DNA of 64,000 bases. It comes from Phalacrocorax aristotelis (Eukaryota; Chordata; Aves; Suliformes; Phalacrocoracidae). The stretch's first letter is position 1, and every line of letters starts with the position of its first letter. The stretch is taken from contig NC_134282.1 of the NCBI RefSeq assembly GCF_949628215.1, positions 1,285,001 to 1,349,000 of the forward strand. The letters are read 5' to 3'. A program made the position numbers and the translations under genes. The notes beneath the pieces were generated by a model. It was not told the DNA's origin. It did no database searches and was given only the letters and a program-made list of their open reading frames with translations. Shown in pieces: positions 56,681-64,000 of the stretch.

Positions 56681-57010
56681 GGACTAATGCAAACAGATGA
56701 AATACGCAAGAAAAGAAATAAGAACAAGGAGGAGACAAATGATAAAAAACATCAAGAGCAGCTGGAAAAGAACAGCAGAAGAAAGGAAGGTTCAAAATTT
56801 AGGCTTTGAAGAAATAAAAGTTTGATGAATGAAAAAGATGAGGTAAGAGGAAGACAGTTAAAATGGGTGATAAATGAGGAAAGGCGCGAGAGAAAGAACA
56901 GTGCTAGGGAATACATGAAAATAGGATTGCCACCTCTGACGTTCACATGCTTTTTCTTACTAAATGAAAAGGGAAGAAGAGATGGTAGAAGACGTCAACA
57001 ATGTAACCCA
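56681..57010 (+). repeat. Purine-rich asymmetric stretch
   Basis: About 300 bp dominated by A and G on the + strand, with few C/T clusters. Short frames give Lys/Glu/Arg-rich peptides, as any such DNA would, and stop codons break them. I do not regard it as a gene. Confidence 0.5.
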
Positions 57011-60000
57011 CAAGACTAATTCATATCTAACATAGTGTTTGCTGGCATTTGGGAAATCCGAGTTCAAATCTATTTCTTGCTGACTTGGAGCAGGAATTTG
57101 GTGGCGACTCTTTTACTGTGTGAGCGTGTCTGTACCGCACATTGTTGCGTCATGTCAAGATACTGGGCTAAGCTCGGAATGAAGTAGGATTTGCGTGGGA
57201 AGCAACATTGCCACGTACCATAGCGTTGCACCCAAGCTAAGGCACCTGCCTTTCAGTAGGGAGCTTAGCCTGTGTGGAAAGCCAAACAAGCCTGGGCAAA
57301 GTGTTTCCGATGCCTGAGGCAGCTTGTTCTGACCTCCTTGTATGTTAGCACACCGTGAAGTACAGATGTAATTCAGCTTCTTCTGTGGGAGCTGTTTCAC
57401 CTCCCAGAAATACTTTAGCGCTCACAAAGCTACAGAGCGTGTGAGAACAACAGGTTAGGTTTTGAGCCGGTGAATCCTTGCATACCAATAACAATCACAA
57501 ATACAATAGCTTTTTCTATATAAAATAAAAATATGCTTATCCAAATGAGTTTGCAGGACTGAAAACTTTGAAAAAATTCACAAGTTCCACTTTATGGAAC
57601 CATTTCAAACAGCTTCTAATTCACATGACATGACAAATGTTTTAAGAACTGAACATCATCATCATTAAACAACATTTTAATTAAACTAAACTATGTTTTC
57701 TAAACGCATGACAATAAAGCCTGATGTCTCAGCTACCCATACTTGTTCCTCTGAGAAGAGAGTCTCAAATACCCGAAATTCCACACTCTGGAGCAATTTA
57801 GGTCTCCTTAGAGATCACAGTTTGAACTACAAATGCAATAAGGGCTGCATCCTGCTGTAACTGAAATCCGTCCTAAGTCTACTTCTGCTTTTCAATCTCT
57901 CTAATTTTTCATTAGATCAAGAGTCACACATTTTTGTTGGCAGTAAAGCAATTCCAATTTGAACTGCCTTCTGTCTTCAATAGGAATTTTCCCAAAGTAC
58001 AGAAATATAAATGTAAAACTTTGCTGTGTTTCATTACTTTCATTCTTTTGAACATTGCTTCTCTGAAAGCTCTGTGTGAAATTATTAGAAGACAGGTTTT
58101 GAAATGCTTGTGAAAGTAGATGCATATATGGGACTCAAAGGGCCTTATTTAAAAAAGAAATTTGCCAGTTACCCAGATCTCTGGTTGGTTATGCCCATTC
58201 AAGGATACAGAATCCATCATTCGTATGATTATTTTTACATCTGAACTTTTTTTTATACTAGATAGACTTGAAACTTTCAGGGTCATTTGCCCAGCATGTA
58301 GTTGAATGTCCTGTGCTATAGATTCCAATTAGCAAGACCATGTTCAATGGTCCTACACCACCAATGCTGTCTAACTGCTTTCCACTTGGCTTTATATGTT
58401 TCTTCTTTGTTGCAGCTGCAACCAGGTCTATCTACCCTTTGATAGAAAAATTTCAATTACCCCAGGGAGAAGCTTTTAGCTTTATTAAGCATTGAAGTCT
58501 ACACATTTGTTCTTCTGTTGAAGAGCAGTTCAAAAGGAGAGTTTCTGAGGAAGTAATCTGATAAATTAGGATAAATCTTGTGGACTTTCACTGCTAATGT
58601 TTTTCCTGTAACCTGAGCCTAAGAATCTGCCAACTCAATGTACGGTTAAGCATTTCTTTAACGCTTTTAGCCCCTGACAGATGTTTCTTATACTTTACAA
58701 GTAAATGGCTCTTCAGTGTTTTTTGAGACTGCTGTGCTCGCAGCATAAAATTGATGTCACAGAAGGCTGGATAGCTGTGCTCTAGCCTTGTAGATACTGA
58801 CAGAAAACTGTCCCCATCTGGTAGCTTTGTACTGGCCTCTGAGTAAACTAATGGCTTCCTTTCTTAGAGGAGGGGTGTCAACTCATCGCCTCCCTGTTGG
58901 CAAGAGTAACCTTAGTCATCTAGGAGAAAGCAAGGACTGGGCACGCCAGATCTCCGCTCTGCCCTCACCTTGTGACTGGCCTTGCAGGGGAGCGGGGTGG
59001 CCAAGTGACGTTGGAAGCAAGCTAGCAACAATGCTTGTGTAAGTCACATCTCTTTGGGAGATTAAAAAAAGGAGCTTCTCTTCCTAATGCTGCCAGTCCT
59101 GTACTTCACTTCATCGGTGGGTTCACTTACACAAGTAAATAAGGCTGTCATTTTTGCTTTTTAATGTTTGAAAATTCCACAAAAGTTTCACGTCAGCGGT
59201 TTGAAATTAAATCTTTCATTATAGTCTCTATCTTGCAAATTAATTTATTACTGTATTTGAAGTCCTAAATGCCTCTTGAGAGAGCGGAACATGCAGTCTA
59301 ACAGTCTACCCATAAAGAGCAAACATGAGTTACACATTTAAAGAAGATAATCTTTCAGTTGTATGGAAATCCTGTCGCTCTTGCTTTTCTGTTTCAGCTT
59401 CATATAATAAAGCATTTCTTTCTGTTTTCAGGAAAGTTTTGGTTCCTCCTCGCTCATCCCTGTTCTGTGTGACAGAGGAAAACGGCACATTAAATTGAGC
59501 CTGTGAAAAGGGCACGGAACTAAATGAAATTAATATCACCAAATTAGAAGAACACTAGACATCTTGGATGGAATGTATTTTTCTAGGGATCCTCCATGAA
59601 GAGTGAGGATGAAACAAATAACCATGGAGAGACTCCCCCAAAGCCACAATCCCACCTAAATCTGAAGCTACGCTTGCTTTTTTTTGAGCACTATTAAGTA
59701 ACAGCCACTATCAGTTTCAAACAAAGATAGTAGCATTTTCGTAAGCAAATCCCATATGGCTAAATACTGCCCTTTAAATATACATATTATAATCTGTTAT
59801 GAACATGCAGGATTATATTGTCATAATACATCAAAATATTACAGCCGGGGATTTTGAACGAATTCTCTCTCTTCATTCCTGAGCATCCACCATCAGGCCA
59901 ACATACCACCTATGCCTCCCTTACAAGACACACACATCCTCTGCTGTCCCTCTGGACAGAGGCATTTCGCTTTTCTCTCAGCAACGCAACTAACAAATGC

Positions 60001-63000
60001 TCCTACTAAAACCAAAATAAAATTGAAAAAATAACAAAAAATCCCTAACCAAACAAAAAAAATCCCCAAACTTAGGAAAACACGATTTCATGGTGCAATA
60101 AAATATTATGATGGGAAAAATAATTAAGATTACAGAAATTAATTCTATATCGAAGTCCACAGAAGGACTCCCATTGGCATCAGAGCTTTACCTTCTCTTT
60201 GATGATGAGGTTACACATTATACTTGATTTTCTACCTATTCTTCTCTGCAGAGTAGATGTACTGCCACTGTCTGTCAATGATTCTGCACAAAATTTATTC
60301 ACTTCATAGGCAAAAGATATAATTTTTGTACCACTGGGTTTGGAAAACCTGCAACCCAAGGCCTGACACCATACCCCTGGAGTTGAAACTGCAGCTAGAG
60401 CTTGTGCTTCCAGTGTTTCATCACGTTGTGCATATGTAATATTTTAGGCTTTCACCTGCAGTCAGTCAGGACCTCTGCCTTTCAAATGTCAACTTACATC
60501 ATCTGTCTGGCTTCATTCAATAGATCTGTATGCATGTAATTACATGAAACTTAGTAAACAACTCAATTAATAGGACAAAAAAGTGGAAAAATTGGTGTCT
60601 CGCTCACCTGATTGGGTCTGGAAAAATTAGCTGGAGTAAAATGCAGTTGGAAGGCAGTAGGTAAGACTGAACATAACGAAAGGGTTAAATCAGTTATGAA
60701 AAAACCGTATCTCTGCCTATCCCTTTATCAGAGTAGAAACTGTATCATAAAACAAATACCAAATCTTACTTTGATACTCCCCATTTTCTGAATAGGCTGG
60801 TAATACAGTCTGGTGGCATTTTGACATGTAACCTTTGAAGGGAAGACTTGGTAAGCTGTAAGAGAGTACTGCGCTGAGGTGCCAAGCACTGCTCCAAAGT
60901 TCAAGGCATACGTTGCTGAATCAGTCATTGCTAATACCGATGTTTACAGCATTAAGAGAGAGAAAGTTCTGCAGGACAGTCTTGCAGGTGCCAGAGAGAG
61001 ATATGTCTATATTAAGACTCATGCTGAATTGTTAATTTTTAGTTATCAGCAAAGCCAAACTAAGAATCTGCGTGCTCAGCTGGGAGCGTTATTGGCACAG
61101 CTTGTTCATGCCTCAAAGATAACAGTTGCTTTCAGTATGAAATGGTGAGATTATTCTTCTCCTAGGTTTGAGATCTTTGGTTCAAAACATACTGCTCAAA
61201 TCTGGTTACTAAACAAGCAGTGACAGCTTTGGTGTTTACAGCAGAGTAAGATCTACTGAACTTTCTGGGATTGTCTGGAGTGACGCAGTGCTGTCTGTGT
61301 ACATCGAGAGGGGAGGGTTTTTTTAAAATTGCATTTAAAATCCACTAAGTGGAAACCATAATGTCCATTAATGCTGAACCCAAGCTGCAAAGCTCAGCAG
61401 AACATGGCCAGAAGACTGTCATCTCAGTTGGGGTACATGTGAGCTGGAGCTGGAGAAGGCCAGCTTCATTCTTAGTACATGAAAACACTACAGTCCGTGG
61501 TAGTGTAGCAGTCAGCTCTGACACTGGAGTTGGCCCATAAGCTATTTCCATTCTAGCTCCAGCCTTTCCTCTTCCCTGCCCAGACCTTTTGCCTACCTCT
61601 TCCTCCTCCCTGCTGCACCAGCCTTCTACAGATATAGAAAATAAGGTCTAGTAGCAGGGGCTTCAGGGAAGTGAAAGCTGACCGAGCGGTGAAGAGAAGA
61701 GTATCGCTGCTGACCCAGTGGAGGTGATTTAGGTGGCTGAGGAGGTGAGCAAGGTGCTGCTGGCTGTGCTAAAGGGTAGAGGTTGAAGCCTGCTTGGGTG
61801 GGTTAGACAGGCCAGGAGAGCTGCTGCCTGATGGGGATGGCAGAGGTGCCAGCTGCCTGTGGGGAGCGGGGACCCAGGCTGCAGCTGGAGCTGCAGGGCT
61901 TTGCAAAGCAGAGAGCCAACGCACAGCTACCGAGGCTGCGCATCTCCGCTTTGCCTTATCACACAGCAGCAAAACGCAGGTGAGGGAGACTTCAAACGAA
62001 CAGGACAGCTCTATCAGAAACTGTGCTCATCAGTACGACAGATTGTTTCAGCACAGTGCTCTCACCCAAATGGTGCCATGATGCAATGATTTATAATTCT
62101 ATTTGAGTAGCTTCTTTTTCATGGGCTTCTAATGAAAGGTCCTGCCGTAATTTTTACCAGGGAACAGTTCAAATTACCTGCACGAAAGTCCTCCTCACTA
62201 CCTAACCTTCACATGCTATTAAGCAAACATCTCTTTATTAACCAAATATTAGTTGGAGAATTTCCCTGCTCTTAGTGATATTTCCAAGGCTCTACCAGCA
62301 GAGGATGTCCACCAGAGGTGGATTGAGGTGCTGGTGAATTGCTTTCTTTAGGATTTATGGTTGCACAGCGTGAGACTGTGAATGGGGGTACCTGTGTGTT
62401 GGAAGTCACGGGAATGCTCTATAAGGCATAAGGAAAAAAAAAATTTAAAAAGTGCTGGAGAACACTTCAAAGAGGCCAGGTTCTGCTGCAAGGATCCTGT
62501 GACAACCTCAGCCAGTGCTTTTCAGCATCTTCAGTCATTGTCTCATTTCAGCAAATTAAGACATGCCCATGCTTGATCATTATCGTAGTTCACAAAGCAA
62601 GGAATAATTTATGTCTCTCTGGCTAATGATGGTACCTCACAGGCTGAGAGGACCACTTCAATGAAGTGGCATTGTATCAGTGAGCCAGGCAGTCAGGCAC
62701 ATGCAGAAAACATTTCTGTCTTAATGCATTTTTTCCTCCCCAAAGAAAACATACATTCTATAGCCTTCTTGTACCATTCTTCTTCCTGCATTACTCCAAG
62801 ATATTCTTTCTAGAACATGTCTTCAGTCCTTTCCCCATACAGCTAAACTGTAGGTCAGACAGTAGGTGAGTCTGATACAGCCTCAGGTACAGAACCCCGC
62901 CCCCCAAGAAATATTCGAGATCATTGCAATAAAGAGGAAATAAACAAAATGATGAACCCTGCTGATTAGTCTTGCAGTATATAGCTGCTATTGAGCTGAC

Positions 63001-64000
63001 ACGTTAAATGGCGGGCAGAAAATAACACTACTACTATTACTATATATATTCATATTACTATGGAGAAGGCAGCAGCAGTTCTTGCCCTCATCCCATCAGC
63101 AACATTAGCTGGCACCAGGTAGTGGGATCTCTACCATCAAGAGTTGTCCAAACCTTAAAAGAATGCATTCAAAGCAGAGAAGGAACAGAGAGATGTTACC
63201 CGGGTGAAGGATACAACACCCTTACTTTCACTGCACTTTTTCATCCCACCAGTAAAGCAGCTTTGTCTGTGAATCTGGCTACAGCATGGAGGGAGTAAAA
63301 GAGAGAACGTGCACATACACCTCTTGCAAAATTAATGCCACAGTGTTAAGTTCAACAGGAATCTCATTTTAACAGCAAAAAATACTATTTCCATGGAATC
63401 ACCGTCTCCCTGGAACAACCCTCCCAGCAGGTACTTGTACCTGCAGGACAAGTGGCTATGCTATGTCTAATCCTCAGAAACCTCTGATCTCGTACACATC
63501 ACTGGCTTGCAACCATGAAGTTACATAGGACCGCCGAAGACAAAGCTTACGGCGTGCTTCACAGTCCAAGTGGCACCTGGCATCCACCAGAAAATAGAAA
63601 CCTCAGCACATCTAATTGCAGAGCTTCAGAGCAGCCCGTGCAGCCCAGCACATGAGCATCCTTCTGGGCCTGTAGCGAGCACAGGACCAGCACCCCCCAC
63701 TGGGTTCTGCGATTACTTCACCTCTTCTTCCAAGAGACTATAAGACCAGAGAACAGAAGAGTTGCAAAATTTTTGCAATCTTCAGTATTTGCTTTTTCCT
63801 TTATCTACTTTAATCCTTGTTTTTCCTTGGTGAGAGACAGCCAAAGTAGTTTTAACTTAATTTTAGGCTTTGAAAATGCAGTTAAGCCAGTTCATTATAA
63901 GCACCTGTAGTTTATCTGGGAAAAGTGCCAGAAAACTTTATAATAGTTTTAAGCAGTCTGAAACAATAGTTGGGTAAGCGTACTTTTGAGAAAAGGTAGG
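57011..64000. other. Intergenic region upstream of FXR1, part 2
   Basis: Non-coding by inspection: frames are short (largest 95 codons) and lack neighbours with matching splice phases. An A-rich patch lies at about 60000-60065. No CR1, RNA gene or other known element was recognised to the window end. Confidence 0.55.

Noticed and set aside
57900-58900. Region with faint retroelement-like feel on the minus strand
   Set aside because: Frames are broken every few dozen codons and no diagnostic motif is present; not supportable.
60879-61148. 89-codon + strand frame with balanced composition
   Set aside because: No recognisable family, no supporting promoter, splice or polyadenylation context. 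Chance length for this AT content.
49500-64000. Possible CCDC39 exons upstream of FXR1
   Set aside because: I looked for coiled-coil coding exons with splice sites and found none; in mammals this gene lies well beyond.
1-64000. CRISPR arrays, phage, operons or other prokaryotic systems
   Set aside because: The DNA is vertebrate nuclear sequence; no regularly spaced repeats or bacterial gene organisation exist here.

Overview
This is vertebrate nuclear DNA, and almost certainly avian. Genes are split by GT-AG introns, promoters are CpG islands, and the only recognisable interspersed repeats are CR1 LINE fragments. One of these carries the (ATTCTATGAT)n-type 3' tail typical of bird CR1. There are no bacterial-style operons, CRISPR arrays, tRNAs or rRNAs. 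I cannot name the species.

The window holds two complete protein-coding genes in tail-to-tail orientation. DNAJC19 (+ strand, six coding exons, 7127-10545) encodes a 115-residue J-protein of the mitochondrial inner membrane import motor. FXR1 (- strand, seventeen coding exons, 48764 down to 13395) encodes the FMRP-family RNA-binding protein with two Tudor/Agenet domains, KH0-KH1-KH2, a nuclear-export/coiled-coil segment, an RGG region and basic clusters. I placed every exon by splice sites and reading-frame continuity. The FXR1 exons sum to 2034 nt (677 codons plus stop). Removing an 87-nt internal segment of exon 12 and the 81-nt exon 15 gives 621 residues. Skipping the 92-nt exon 16 as well gives a frameshifted '...GKRCD stop' end and 539 residues. 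Both totals equal known mammalian isoform lengths as I recall them, which supports the model.

Layout: 1-6309 is intergenic DNA without recognisable genes, on the side where mammals have SOX2-OT and SOX2. A 5'-truncated CR1 (6310-6920, - strand) abuts the DNAJC19 CpG-island promoter (about 6930-7560). DNAJC19 ends near 11050, and FXR1 transcripts end near 12540 from the other side, so about 1.5 kb separates the two 3' ends. FXR1 occupies about 12.5-48.9 kb, with a 9.8-kb intron 1, a very GC-rich, strand-skewed promoter/intron-1 border (48.3-49.5 kb), two further CR1 pieces and two isolated CpG-rich islets inside introns. From 49.5 to 64 kb I find only intergenic DNA with simple repeats.

The two genes have no known functional link: one acts in mitochondrial protein import, the other in mRNA regulation. 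Their adjacency matches the mammalian FXR1-DNAJC19-SOX2 neighbourhood. I did not find an undescribed biological system. The most interesting signals concern FXR1 splicing: an exitron-like 87-nt segment, intronic muscle-splicing motifs and a weak exon 13 donor. Also notable are the G-rich promoter edge, the intronic CpG islets and a one-codon shortening in DNAJC19.
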